In this document: in pieces, positions 12,346 to 20,219 of the stretch
Position numbering within the stretch: the first letter of the stretch is position 1
How the letters are laid out: each line of letters begins with the position of its first letter
Origin: Nanobdellota archaeon
GTDB lineage: Archaea; Nanobdellota; Nanobdellia; Pacearchaeales; GW2011-AR1
DNA: 23,189 nt
Assembly (NCBI GenBank): GCA_018817905.1
Contig: JAHISS010000036.1
Span: 1-23,189, forward strand
Direction: 5' to 3'
Translations under genes and position numbers: made by a program
The notes under the pieces: generated by a model
What the model saw: the letters and a program-made list of their open reading frames with translations, nothing else
Told to the model about the DNA's origin: nothing
Database searches by the model: none

Positions 12346-15300
12346 GTCTTATCAGCCTCTTTATACAACCATTCCTTAAACATCGGGAAAACTTCCTCGG
12401 AGTTTGGGAGTCCTGTTTTTTCTCTGACTTCTTCGGAGATGCGGTGGAATGCGCCGTTGGCGATAGCATTGAACGGGCCTTCCATTAGTTCTGGTTTGGA
12501 AAGTTTGTCTGCGGCGCTGACGATTTCTTGTTTTATTTTTCCGCGGAGGAGAATGTTGTCGTAAACTGCGTTCCAGTTTCCTGCCCAGCCGCTTACGTTT
12601 CCTGCGATGTTTTTTATTATTTCTGAGTCGCCGTTGATTAGTTCTGGAGTTGGTTCGAGTTCGTCTTTTTCTACGTTGTAACGGATTAAGTCTACGAAAC
12701 CTTTTTCCAAGAGCGGGTCTTTTGTCCAGTGTTTTCTGACTTCGGTTACTGAGACAACGCGTTTCATTGAGTGCAGTCCATCTGGAGTTTTGATTGGGTT
12801 TGTCATGACTATGATATCTGTTGCTTTGAAACTTGTCGGGGCGACGTTTAGGTCGTTGACAACTCTGTCGAAAACTCCGTAAGGCGAGTCGCCGTGAATT
12901 GTTCCTGCGACGACGTTTGCCAGGGCGCCGACGCGCATTGCTTCGTAAAGTGCTTTGGTTTCTTCTGAACGGACTTCGCCGATAATTAAAGCAGAGTCGC
13001 CCAAACGCAAGCTTGCCCGGATTCCTTCTGCTGCTTCAACTTCGCTTGTTCCCTTGACAAGAGCTGACCGAACTTTTAGTGAAAGAATGTCATAGCCGAT
13101 TTTTCTTAGAGATTCTACTGGGAGTTCTAAAGTGTTATGGGCGAGAATATTTTCACAGATAAAGTTCTCATTTCCTGGAACAGAAATGTCATACACGTAT
13201 CCTTTTTCATTTACCTTTTTTATGCTTTTTACTTTATCCCAAAAAATATCTGAGTTTACGATGTCTTTTAGCGAATCTATTGGCTTTGTGATGCCTTGTG
13301 GAACTGCTGCAAGCAATTTAGATAAATGCTCTCGTCCGATATTGTTTTGTCTTGTGATATAATCATGTTTATTGAATTTATTTCCCAGGATTTCATTTAA
13401 TTCTTTTTTTATTTCCGAGGAAAGAGGTATGACATCACAATTATCATGCGTAGAAATTCTGGAAGCAAGCGTTCTCAATTTTTCTTGTTTTGAGGCGACT
13501 AAGAAGCCAATATCATTTTCGAATTTTTTAATCATTTTTGTAGTTCCAATTCTGCAATTTATGGTTTTGTCAGGTCTGATTAAATGAGAGGTTCTAAGAA
13601 CAATGCCATATCTTAATAGCAAAATGGTTATGTCATCAATCAATTCTTTTGAACAGACAGAAAAAACAATCTCTTTGTCTGAAGCACAGCCATCGCCGCT
13701 GAAGAATCCTTTAAGCAATGAACCAACTTGCTGGTCTGATAAATTATAGGCCCAGGAAGGAATTTTTTTTGTGTACGAATTACCTCTTAATTCGAGCACG
13801 TTTTTCATAACTTCTTTGAGCAGAACGGAATTTATCATCGATGAGAATTTATCACTGTGGATTTTAATTCTGGAATTAAATCTTTCAGCAATTTTTTTTA
13901 CAACTTCTTTGTTTTCTTCTTCTTGCACAGAAACAATAACTGAATTTTTGTCATAGCAGCCGTCTGCAAGCCACAGACCTACAAAACTTAGGAATGTTTC
14001 GTCGAGGATTATTTTTACAGGGATTTTATTGGATGCTCCTTCAGATTTAATAAGTAGATTTTCTGAATTTATTTTATTTTTGATTTTATTAAAGATTTTT
14101 ACTGGAATGATTTTTTTAATTGTCCAATTTTGAATTGTTGATTTTTTGTAACCTAAAGGGTATGCAAGTGAAAATAATTCTTTCCTATTTTCTTCGATAT
14201 ATTTTTCTATTTCTTTTCCTAAAATAAATATTTTTTTATCGAACTTTTCTAAATCTTGTAATAAATTAATGCTTTGCAGAGAATTGTCAAAAGGTAACTT
14301 TTTGGGAATCGCTATGAAACTTCCTTCTTTGAGCTCTTTGGATTTTATTGCCTTGAGGATATTTTTTTCATCTAAAGTGAATAGGGAATGATCTTCAGTA
14401 ACTTTTATCTTTTTCCCAGATGTTGTTTTAATTTCGTAAATGTTTTTATTGATTTTATGTCTTATGAATTTGCTTGGTTTTGATAGAACTACTTTTCCTT
14501 TTTTGTTAACAGAAAATATTTTCACATTATCTGAGTTGCATTCTTTTTCTCTTCCGTCAACGTCTATAAAGCCATTTTTTCCTATTCTTTTATCGATAAA
14601 CTCTCCAATGGATGTTTTTTTGAATTTTCCATTTTCTTTTACAGTTATTTTAGCATCTCCAGTTACGCTGTCTTCAATTACAATTGTTCTGAATTTTGGC
14701 ATGATTTCTAACATCAACGACCCGAGCAGGGAAGTTTTACCTGACGAACGAGTTCCGGCCACAAGCAGTGTTCTGGAACCGTCGATTAGGAACGAGAGCA
14801 GGCCAGCTGTGAAGGAATTGAGCATTTTGTTTTTTATGAACAACGGCAAGGTCCATGGCTGGTCCCTATGTCTTCGGAAGGCGTAGGCAAGACCTTTTGG
14901 GGAAAGCGGTTGTGTTGTTGCGGCGACTCTTGCTCTTGCGTTTTCAAAAGTTAAGTCAGTGTCGAGGATTGGGTTTGCTTCGTCGAGCGGGCGGCCGGAA
15001 ACAAGCCGGAGTTTTGCAGCCCAGGAATTTGCGTCTTCAAAACTTGGGATGACGTTTGTTACGCATTCGTCGTATTTTTCATGGCGGACGAAGATTGGAT
15101 TTTGCGTGATTGGAGCGTTCAAAACAATGTCTTGCAATCTTGAGTCTGTTAGGAGAAGTTCAATTACTCCGAAGCCGATTGTGTGTCTTACTAGGATTTT
15201 AGCAAGCCCGACGAGTTCGCGGTAGCTTAGGTTTATTCCTTTGCTTTTTGAAAGTTCAGAGAGCATGTCTCGGGCGATGTTGAAGAAGACTTTCCTCGTT

Positions 15301-16145
15301 CTTTCAGGGTCGGTGAATTCTTCGGATTTTGGGCGGTGTTCAGAGAGGACGTTTCGCCCGAGGTTGAGGAGCATGTGATGGTTTTCGCTTAGTGCGTATT
15401 CTGGAGGCATTACATGGTAGAAGTATTTTGAGTCGTTTTTTCTTTTTAGAATTGTTACGACGATTTGTTCTTCGTCGGCGAGGAGTTCGTACTGGTCGAT
15501 GAGTTCGGCGTCTTTTGGAAGCTGCGCTGCTAATCTTGTGAAGGTGAAATTTGGCAGGACTTCTGGGCGGAAGATTGTGCGGTAGATTGCTCTTTTGCCG
15601 AAGGCAGATGTTGTTATCAGGTTCATGGAATCTTTGATAAGTTTTGTGCTGTCGAGGAGGTCGCGGAATCTTTTGAGAAAGCGAATGTAATTGGTGAGGT
15701 TGGAATTGCTTGCTGCTTGTCCGAACTGCTGGCCTAAATCTTCAATGCGAGTTTTTAGTTCAAGGTAGCAGGCAATTGGGTCTCGTTTTAGCAGCGTGAG
15801 CAAATATTGTATGTCTTCGTGGACTTCGGCGGTGGAGCCGTAGAGACTTAGTTTTCTTGGGGAGAGGATTTCTTCTTGTTTTGTCAGGAAGTTTAGGATG
15901 CTTGCGATTTCGCTTAAGAGGAGAATTTGTTTTGAAGGATAGGAATAGTTTCTTTGCTGGACGAACACGATTCTCGAGACGTTTGGGTTTTCTGCGAGGA
16001 GGTCGATGACGCGGGCCATTATTTCTGGGTTTTCTGCAATTGACGGGACGAGCGGAAGGCCGAGCATGTTGATGTAGAGAACGTCTTCGCCTTCCCTTCT
16101 TTCGATTTCTGTTGCGTAGACTGCAGACCCTTTTTTGAAAAACAT
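12342..16145 (-). CDS. FlaI/TadA-like secretion ATPase interrupted by an intein
   Basis: Hexameric motor ATPase for pilus assembly. The extein is 755 residues: a long N-terminal domain (about 1-440), then Walker A GTRSSGKTS (464-472), the Asp-box IVIED (488-492) that continues after the intein with TLELP, Walker B-like LIIGEVR (1053-1059, acidic residue E1057), and His-box GTIHGD (1081-1086), all as in the VirB11/FlaI family. A C-terminal domain of about 150 residues follows. The 512-residue intein interrupts residues 493-1004 and must be spliced out for activity because it lies in the ATP-binding region. TATA-like ATTATTTAA sits at 16169-16178 before the ATG. It should partner the FlaJ-like protein at 8694. 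Confidence 0.94.
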   Translation of the reverse strand: MFFKKGSAVYATEIERREGEDVLYINMLGLPLVPSIAENPEIMARVIDLLAENPNVSRIVFVQQRNYSYPSKQILLLSEIASILNFLTKQEEILSPRKLSLYGSTAEVHEDIQYLLTLLKRDPIACYLELKTRIEDLGQQFGQAASNSNLTNYIRFLKRFRDLLDSTKLIKDSMNLITTSAFGKRAIYRTIFRPEVLPNFTFTRLAAQLPKDAELIDQYELLADEEQIVVTILKRKNDSKYFYHVMPPEYALSENHHMLLNLGRNVLSEHRPKSEEFTDPERTRKVFFNIARDMLSELSKSKGINLSYRELVGLAKILVRHTIGFGVIELLLTDSRLQDIVLNAPITQNPIFVRHEKYDECVTNVIPSFEDANSWAAKLRLVSGRPLDEANPILDTDLTFENARARVAATTQPLSPKGLAYAFRRHRDQPWTLPLFIKNKMLNSFTAGLLSFLIDGSRTLLVAGTRSSGKTSLLGSLMLEIMPKFRTIVIEDSVTGDAKITVKENGKFKKTSIGEFIDKRIGKNGFIDVDGREKECNSDNVKIFSVNKKGKVVLSKPSKFIRHKINKNIYEIKTTSGKKIKVTEDHSLFTLDEKNILKAIKSKELKEGSFIAIPKKLPFDNSLQSINLLQDLEKFDKKIFILGKEIEKYIEENRKELFSLAYPLGYKKSTIQNWTIKKIIPVKIFNKIKNKINSENLLIKSEGASNKIPVKIILDETFLSFVGLWLADGCYDKNSVIVSVQEEENKEVVKKIAERFNSRIKIHSDKFSSMINSVLLKEVMKNVLELRGNSYTKKIPSWAYNLSDQQVGSLLKGFFSGDGCASDKEIVFSVCSKELIDDITILLLRYGIVLRTSHLIRPDKTINCRIGTTKMIKKFENDIGFLVASKQEKLRTLASRISTHDNCDVIPLSSEIKKELNEILGNKFNKHDYITRQNNIGREHLSKLLAAVPQGITKPIDSLKDIVNSDIFWDKVKSIKKVNEKGYVYDISVPGNENFICENILAHNTLELPVESLRKIGYDILSLKVRSALVKGTSEVEAAEGIRASLRLGDSALIIGEVRSEETKALYEAMRVGALANVVAGTIHGDSPYGVFDRVVNDLNVAPTSFKATDIIVMTNPIKTPDGLHSMKRVVSVTEVRKHWTKDPLLEKGFVDLIRYNVEKDELEPTPELINGDSEIIKNIAGNVSGWAGNWNAVYDNILLRGKIKQEIVSAADKLSKPELMEGPFNAIANGAFHRISEEVREKTGLPNSEEVFPMFKEWLYKEADKT
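13134..14669 (-). other. intein with LAGLIDADG homing endonuclease (512 aa)
   Basis: In-frame insertion, host residues 493-1004, between IED and TLELP. Block A is SVTGDAKI with Ser1 as the first nucleophile; block B is KVTEDHSLF with the Thr-x-x-His motif; the DOD endonuclease has FVGLWLADG (Asp728) and LLKGFFSGDG (Asp818); block F/G is YVYDISVPGNENF to ILAHN, with the penultimate His and terminal Asn512, and Thr as the +1 residue. All splicing residues of a class 1 intein are present, so it is expected to splice. Both LAGLIDADG acidic residues are present, so the endonuclease may be active. The coding sequence is more AT-rich, with more Lys, Ile and Asn, than the host gene. Confidence 0.95.
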
Positions 16146-16357
16146 AGTATTAGTTGTGTGCGGGGAGTTAAATAATTTGTTGTTTATTTGTAGGAGATAG
16201 ATTGTGTTGAGTAAAGTTCATAACTGCTTTAATAATAGCCATCCCCAAGGATATTCTGGAAGTCCAGATTGTTTATTATCGAATGAATATTATTTCCGGA
16301 TAAGGCAAATATTTGCATGGGCGAAATGTTTAAATAAGGTTTTTAGATTGTGTTTTT
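16146..16357. promoter_or_regulatory. divergent promoters for the ATPase and the 135-aa protein
   Basis: Minus TATA-like ATTATTTAA at 16169-16178 for the ATPase, plus GTTTAAATAA at 16329-16338 for the gene at 16358, each about 25-27 bases from its ATG. Between them is a short hairpin CTGGA-AG-TCCAG (16257-16268), and the words AATAGC and CCAGATTGTTT recall the 34-base repeats at 1367 and 2247 in the same order; this third match is too weak to call a copy. No gene is visible. Confidence 0.45.
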
Positions 16358-16765
16358 ATGGCACACCAAGCTTTTGAAGTTATTGGAGAACCTGTTTTGA
16401 TAGCCACAGAAAGGAGTGCGCAAGGAGGGATATTTTGCGAGAGCAAAGAATTTCGGGTAGTTGAAGGAAGTGAATCAAGACCTGCGCTTAATTTCATTGA
16501 GCCGATTTATGATCCAAGTTCAGAAGTTGTGAGGTTTGCAAGAGGGAGGGCTCAGGGAGAAAGAATTCATCCAGATAATCCGATTTTGTCTTTTCATTTT
16601 GGAGTTGATCATTTGAAGTTGAGGTATACTGGAAAACACAATGGGGTTCACATTTTTGACGGAGAATTGGATTATAAATTTAGAGTTTTCTTTAATGATG
16701 GAAACTCTGGAGTTTATGATAAATACAAAGAGCCGTTAAGAAAAGCTGGTTTTGAGGTTGATTGA
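16358..16765 (+). CDS. unknown protein next to a PP2C-type phosphatase (135 aa)
   Basis: Begins MAHQAFEVIGEPVLIATE and reads as a mainly beta-strand soluble protein, with strands such as EFRVVEG, LSFHFGVDHLKLRYTG and VHIFDGELDYKFRVFF. No signal peptide, membrane segment or catalytic motif recognised. It is the first gene of a two-gene unit; its stop lies one base before the ATG of the phosphatase, and its last codons supply the ribosome-binding sequence for that gene. This tight coupling suggests the two act together, for example as regulator or target, which is inferred only from position. Confidence 0.78.
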   Translation: MAHQAFEVIGEPVLIATERSAQGGIFCESKEFRVVEGSESRPALNFIEPIYDPSSEVVRFARGRAQGERIHPDNPILSFHFGVDHLKLRYTGKHNGVHIFDGELDYKFRVFFNDGNSGVYDKYKEPLRKAGFEVD

Positions 16766-16766
16766 A

Positions 16767-17753
16767 ATGATGAAAGGATTTATTGCAGTGAATCGGAAGA
16801 AGCGGGCGGCGCTTATGCCTGTTGAAGATGTGTTTAGTTTTGACGCGCGGGCAGGAATTATGGTTGTTGCAGACGGTGTGACGCGGGATTGCAAAAATGG
16901 AACAGCTGCTCGAAGGGATTTGAATACTGTTTTACATTATCCGCGATTAAGCTTGGCGAGGAGAGCTGCTAATTTATTTTGTAGTGGTTTTAGAGAAGGA
17001 TTGAGAGATGTTTTAGATGCTGATGAGAGAATTGTGAGGGGGGCGTTTAAAGTGGGAAATGAAAGAATTGAGGAAGAGTGGAGACAGAGAGGAGTTGAGT
17101 GCGATTATTTGAAAAATGATTTTCCTGGTTGTGTTGCTGCTGGAGCAGTTTTGAGGGAAGATGTTGTTCATTGGGGATATATCTGCGACGCAGGAGTGGC
17201 TGTTTTGAAACCAAATGGCGATTTAGCATTTAGAACTCCTGACGAAAGTCCGCATCGACTTGATAGATTTATCTGGGGAGACGAGCGATTGCGCGGGAAA
17301 ACTTGGGCAGATTCTGAAACAAGGAGAATAATTCGGAGAGATTACAGAAATAAACCTCTGGAAGAATATTCTTTTGGGGTTTTAACTGGGGAAGCAGAGG
17401 CAGCGTATTATGTCAGAACTGGCACAAGAGCAATTAAACCTGATGATTATGTTTTAGTTTATACGGACGGAGTTAGCGAGATTATGTTTGGGGAAGATAA
17501 AGATTTGAGAGGAAAGTTTGTTGATAAGTTTAGGGAAAGAGATTGGAGTGGCTTGAGGAAATTGTCTGAGAGAAAGGTTCACAGCGAGGGAACTTTGGTT
17601 TATGCAAGTCGCGGGCAGAAGAGTCCGATGTTTGAACATGCTAGAGACAGAGTCATTGGGCAGGGAAGATTTCCAATTTCAAAAGCACAGTTTCCATTTG
17701 GATGTTTAACTCCTGAGGAGTATGATTCCAGCTACAGCCCACCATTTTTATGA
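16767..17753 (+). CDS. PP2C-type (PPM) Ser/Thr phosphatase-like protein
   Basis: Chosen start is ATG 16767, one base after the upstream stop and preceded by GAGGTTGA (16754-16761); the product is 328 residues. Motifs fit the metal-dependent PP2C/SpoIIE fold: VVADGVTRD (Asp36-Gly37) for the first metal site, GCVAAGAVLREDVVHWGYIC followed by DAGVAVLKPNGDL for the central sheet, and YVLVYTDGVSE (Asp234-Gly235) for the second metal site. The family removes phosphate from Ser/Thr or similar residues with Mn/Mg. The sequence is divergent and its C-terminal 60 residues have no recognised motif. Its substrate and any kinase are not in view. The stop overlaps the converging gene by six bases. Confidence 0.8.
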   Translation: MMKGFIAVNRKKRAALMPVEDVFSFDARAGIMVVADGVTRDCKNGTAARRDLNTVLHYPRLSLARRAANLFCSGFREGLRDVLDADERIVRGAFKVGNERIEEEWRQRGVECDYLKNDFPGCVAAGAVLREDVVHWGYICDAGVAVLKPNGDLAFRTPDESPHRLDRFIWGDERLRGKTWADSETRRIIRRDYRNKPLEEYSFGVLTGEAEAAYYVRTGTRAIKPDDYVLVYTDGVSEIMFGEDKDLRGKFVDKFRERDWSGLRKLSERKVHSEGTLVYASRGQKSPMFEHARDRVIGQGRFPISKAQFPFGCLTPEEYDSSYSPPFL

Positions 17754-18548
17754 CTTAATCATTGATTTATCAATTTCTTTTTTTGATTCGAGAATGTCTA
17801 ACGGGTTATTGGTGGAGATTTCAAAAATTATTGGGCCTTTAAAATTTATTTCTTTCAGAGAATCGAGAGCTTGTTTTAATTTTAATTTGTTTTTTGTTAG
17901 GGGAGCGTGATCGCCGAATCTTCCTTGTTTTTCTACGATTCCTGAGATATGGACTTCTTTGATTTTGTTTTTTAAGATTTTTGGGAATGTGAATTGCTGT
18001 TTTTGGAATCTTACAATCTCGTGGCCAATGTCCCAACAAACTGCAACTTGCTTTTTGAATTTTTTTAAAAATTCTTTGAATTCATGCGGAGTTGAAAGAG
18101 GATAGTTTTCTCCAGGCATGTTTTCAATTAAAATTTTTTGGTTTTTTGTTAGGAGTTTTAGATTATTTTTTATGTGAGTTTCTAATATTTTTAATGAATT
18201 TTTCTTTGAACAAGCTGCTTGGTCTGGGTGGATGACGACGTTCTTTGATTTTAATTTCTTGGCATATTTTATTGATTCTTTTAACCAATGGTCAGCGTTC
18301 TGGATGTCTGTTTTTTTATCTGAGCAGAAATTAACTTTTTCGTTTGAGTAAAAATGAGGGCAATGAACTGAAAATTTTATTCCTGATTTTTTTATAAGTT
18401 TTAGGAAAAAACTTTCGATTTCGTTTAGATCGTTTGTGTGGACTTCGACATAATCAAAACCAGCTTCTTTGACAAAGATGGCTTCGAGAATTTCTTGCGG
18501 GTCTTCTGCAACGTGAAGAATTGGTTTGATTGAAACTCCGATTTTCAT
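17748..18548 (-). CDS. sugar-phosphate isomerase/AP endonuclease 2-like TIM barrel
   Basis: A 266-residue protein beginning MKIGVSIKPILHVAED, with the ordered strand-end motifs of the xylose-isomerase-like TIM barrel family: YVEVHTND, FSVHCPHF, VVIHPDQ, ILIENMPGENYP, VCWDIGHE, VHISGI..GRFGDHAPL and IIFEIST. His, Glu and Asp residues at these positions form the usual divalent-metal site. Members are sugar isomerases/epimerases or endonuclease IV; the sequence alone does not separate them, though the length and the absence of typical Nfo motifs favour an isomerase or epimerase. TATA-like ATTTTAAATA lies about 25 bases upstream. It converges on the phosphatase gene. Confidence 0.85.
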   Translation of the reverse strand: MKIGVSIKPILHVAEDPQEILEAIFVKEAGFDYVEVHTNDLNEIESFFLKLIKKSGIKFSVHCPHFYSNEKVNFCSDKKTDIQNADHWLKESIKYAKKLKSKNVVIHPDQAACSKKNSLKILETHIKNNLKLLTKNQKILIENMPGENYPLSTPHEFKEFLKKFKKQVAVCWDIGHEIVRFQKQQFTFPKILKNKIKEVHISGIVEKQGRFGDHAPLTKNKLKLKQALDSLKEINFKGPIIFEISTNNPLDILESKKEIDKSMIKS

Positions 18549-18625
18549 GTTTGGATTAAGTGAGGGATATTTAAAATGTTTCGTGTTAAAGAAACAATTT
18601 TAAACTCTTGTGGTTTTGATGTAAG

Positions 18626-18943
18626 ATGGTAGAAGAATTTTCTCAAGAGGCGTATGGCGGAGACAGGTTTTTCTCAGACATTAACACGAGGATTCGCGAC
18701 TTGGAGGAGAAGCATCGACTTTTGAAAGATAGGATGCTGTTGATTAGTGATAGTTTTGTCAAGGAAAGGGAAAAGAATTTTAACGAAATTCAGGAGATGA
18801 AGAAGGTAGTTGGAGTTTTGATGGAGCAGAACAAGCGGCTGAAGGAAATTTTGTTGAGAATAAGCGAGGGTGTTGACAAGTCGGCTCGGAAGGAAGAGTT
18901 GATGATTTTGCAAAGACAGTTTGATTTGTTTCGGGAAGATTAG
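18626..18943 (+). CDS. coiled-coil protein (105 aa)
   Basis: After a short non-helical start (MVEEFSQEAYGGDRFFSD), residues about 18-100 form a nearly continuous heptad-like helix (RIRDLEEKHRLLKDRMLLI, EIQEMKKVVGVLMEQNKRL), rich in Glu, Lys, Leu and Arg and without Pro or Cys. A TATA box (CAATTTTAAACTC, 18594-18606) is about 26 bases upstream, predicting leaderless expression. No transmembrane segment. The form resembles accessory coiled-coil proteins found beside archaeal pilus or archaellum genes, such as FlaC/FlaD-like ones, but I do not recognise it with certainty. Function unknown; the gene 20293-21072 has a similar helical tail. Confidence 0.75.
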   Translation: MVEEFSQEAYGGDRFFSDINTRIRDLEEKHRLLKDRMLLISDSFVKEREKNFNEIQEMKKVVGVLMEQNKRLKEILLRISEGVDKSARKEELMILQRQFDLFRED

Positions 18944-18949
18944 ATTGCT

Positions 18950-19150
18950 TTGATTATAAGCTTTGTCCGGAATTGTCTTTTTGTTGGTTCTCAAATCCCT
19001 CTAACATTTCTTCTACGAAGAAAAACCCAACTCGCGACCACGCACCTTTGTTGAATTAAATTAGTGGTGTGTAACGCGCTCGCCCTTTCAGTATTTGCGT
19101 TTCCAATTATTTAGTAGAACCAACGAACTCCTGACAAAGCTTGATTGTAA
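18950..19150. repeat. 181-base inverted-repeat element with 10-base direct flanks
   Basis: Bases 18960-19140 start with GCTTTGTC-CGGAATT and end with the matching complement: the right end, reversed, reads GCTTTGTC-AGGAGTT. Further in, GTTGGTTCT (18983-18991) pairs with AGAACCAAC (19116-19124). The flanks TTGATTATAA (18950-18959) and TTGATTGTAA (19141-19150) are direct repeats with one difference. Inside are hairpins TTTCTTC-TAC-GAAGAAA (about 19008-19024) and CGCG..ACGCACC paired with GGTGTGT..CGCG (about 19034-19076). It fits either a miniature inverted-repeat transposable element with target-site duplication or a structured RNA; a TATA-like stretch at 19152-19165 could start a minus-strand RNA at its right edge. 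The element carries no gene. Confidence 0.6.
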
Positions 19151-19151
19151 G

Positions 19152-19165
19152 AATATTTTTAAAAG
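19152..19165 (+). promoter_or_regulatory. TATA box of the tail-anchored protein gene
   Basis: ATATTTTTAAAAGC, centred about 26 bases before ATG 19185. Its near-palindromic centre also allows reading on the minus strand toward the element at 18960-19140. Confidence 0.5.
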
Positions 19166-19184
19166 CTGATTTCTCTGGAGGTTG

Positions 19185-19985
19185 ATGCCAGAAGATGCAA
19201 CTACTCAGCCATATTTTATAGCGATTCCTTTATCAGAAGAAGAGATGGAAGAACATTACGCCCAGACCAAAGAACGTTATGAAAAACTAATGGGAACAAT
19301 ACCTCAAGAATTTCTTCTAACAGACATCAATAGTGAACTCCAACCTCCGAGGAATACATTTTTAGAGCTCACAAGAATGGTGTTTCCCTATCTCGGAGAT
19401 CCTCCCCCAGAGGGAATTAGTTTGCGATATGTCCCTGAGCTGAACGTTCTATTTGATGCCCTGGGTTTGCACGAATCGTCGTCAAAACCAGCAGGTTACC
19501 GTTATGATATGTACATTGATGGAGCATATTTTCCATTTTATTCCGAAATCCCATTATCGCAGAAAAAATTAGAAGAACAGTATAACTCTTTTGAAGAAGG
19601 AATGGCAGAAAATAAGGATTTGGAAGTCCAAAAGAACATACGCCAACAAGATGACTGCGCAGCAACTGCTCTAACATCTCAACCTACTTCGGCTCCAACG
19701 TCCAGACCAGTAGAGAGTCAACCAGCATCTCAACCTGTTGAATATCCTGCAACTGCACCAGTAAGTTCAATATTCGGGGAAAATGATTTTATTGAGTCTC
19801 CTTCAAATTTAGAGTCAATATTGCAATCAGTTACAACTCAACCTGCAATAAACAAAGAAGATTATGCTCCGGAACGTGAAACAGATTATCAGGTCAAACT
19901 CCTTCCGGCAGGTTTGGCGCTTGCAGGCATTATAGGAATGATTGTTGTAGGCAGATATTTTGGAAAAGGACGTTTTAGAAAATGA
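19185..19985 (+). CDS. tail-anchored protein with Thr/Ser/Pro-rich stalk (266 aa)
   Basis: Start ATG 19185 is set by the TATA spacing; GGAGGT (19177-19182) is only two bases away and probably not used as a ribosome site. The N-terminal 150 residues are soluble and hydrophilic, with PYFIAIPLSEEEMEEHY and a later similar PFYSEIPLSQKKLEEQY, suggesting a duplicated motif (about residues 10-26 and 115-132). Residues about 165-195 are rich in Thr, Ser, Pro and Gln (TSQPTSAPTSRPVES), like a stalk. Near the C-terminus is one membrane helix (LLPAGLALAGIIGMIVVG) and a basic end (KGRFRK). There is no N-terminal signal, so the bulk may stay in the cytosol unless exported otherwise. Family unknown. Confidence 0.75.
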   Translation: MPEDATTQPYFIAIPLSEEEMEEHYAQTKERYEKLMGTIPQEFLLTDINSELQPPRNTFLELTRMVFPYLGDPPPEGISLRYVPELNVLFDALGLHESSSKPAGYRYDMYIDGAYFPFYSEIPLSQKKLEEQYNSFEEGMAENKDLEVQKNIRQQDDCAATALTSQPTSAPTSRPVESQPASQPVEYPATAPVSSIFGENDFIESPSNLESILQSVTTQPAINKEDYAPERETDYQVKLLPAGLALAGIIGMIVVGRYFGKGRFRK

Positions 19986-20102
19986 TAGAAGACTAAAAAT
20001 ACAACTGGATAATAGCACAATTTGTAATTGCTCACAGGCAAGAGTGGTTTGATAATGATTAAACAGAAAAGGTTTGGTGACTGCGAAGAGGGCGAGAAGG
20101 GA

Positions 20103-20130
20103 AATAATTTTTTGTATATAAAGTATAAAC
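20103..20130. repeat. 28-base promoter-like repeat, copy 2
   Basis: Same sequence as 3369-3396 with one base difference. Here it sits directly against the 14-bp stem that begins at 20131. Confidence 0.85.
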
Positions 20131-20219
20131 GCAGATTTTTTCGACATTCGTCCCGCCCTCGAAATTAAAATTCAATAATCGAAAAAATCTGCTAAGAAGA
20201 CGGGACTGCCCGAAGGGCA
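20131..20219 (+). ncRNA. candidate structured RNA with pseudoknot
   Basis: Perfect 14-bp inverted repeat GCAGATTTTTTCGA (20131-20144) and TCGAAAAAATCTGC (20179-20192). The loop carries GTCCCG (20150-20155), which is complementary to CGGGAC (20201-20206) just beyond the stem, giving an H-type pseudoknot. It is followed by TGCCC-GAA-GGGCA (20207-20219), a 5-bp hairpin. A strong TATA-like element lies just upstream; with usual archaeal spacing the start would fall near 20142-20147, slightly inside the first stem, so the transcript start is uncertain. Upstream GAGGGCG (20088-20094) can also pair with CGCCCTC (20154-20160), an alternative fold. No known family recognised; strand chosen from the TATA. 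Confidence 0.45.

Noticed and set aside
447..16145. Archaellum (motility) gene cluster
   Set aside because: Only general components (peptidase, ATPase, platform, pilin-like subunits) were recognised; no FlaF, FlaG, FlaH or archaellin-like gene is visible.
18983..19000. T-arm-like GGTTCTCAAATCC
   Set aside because: The loop has two extra bases and no cloverleaf can be drawn; the word belongs to the inverted ends of the 181-base element.
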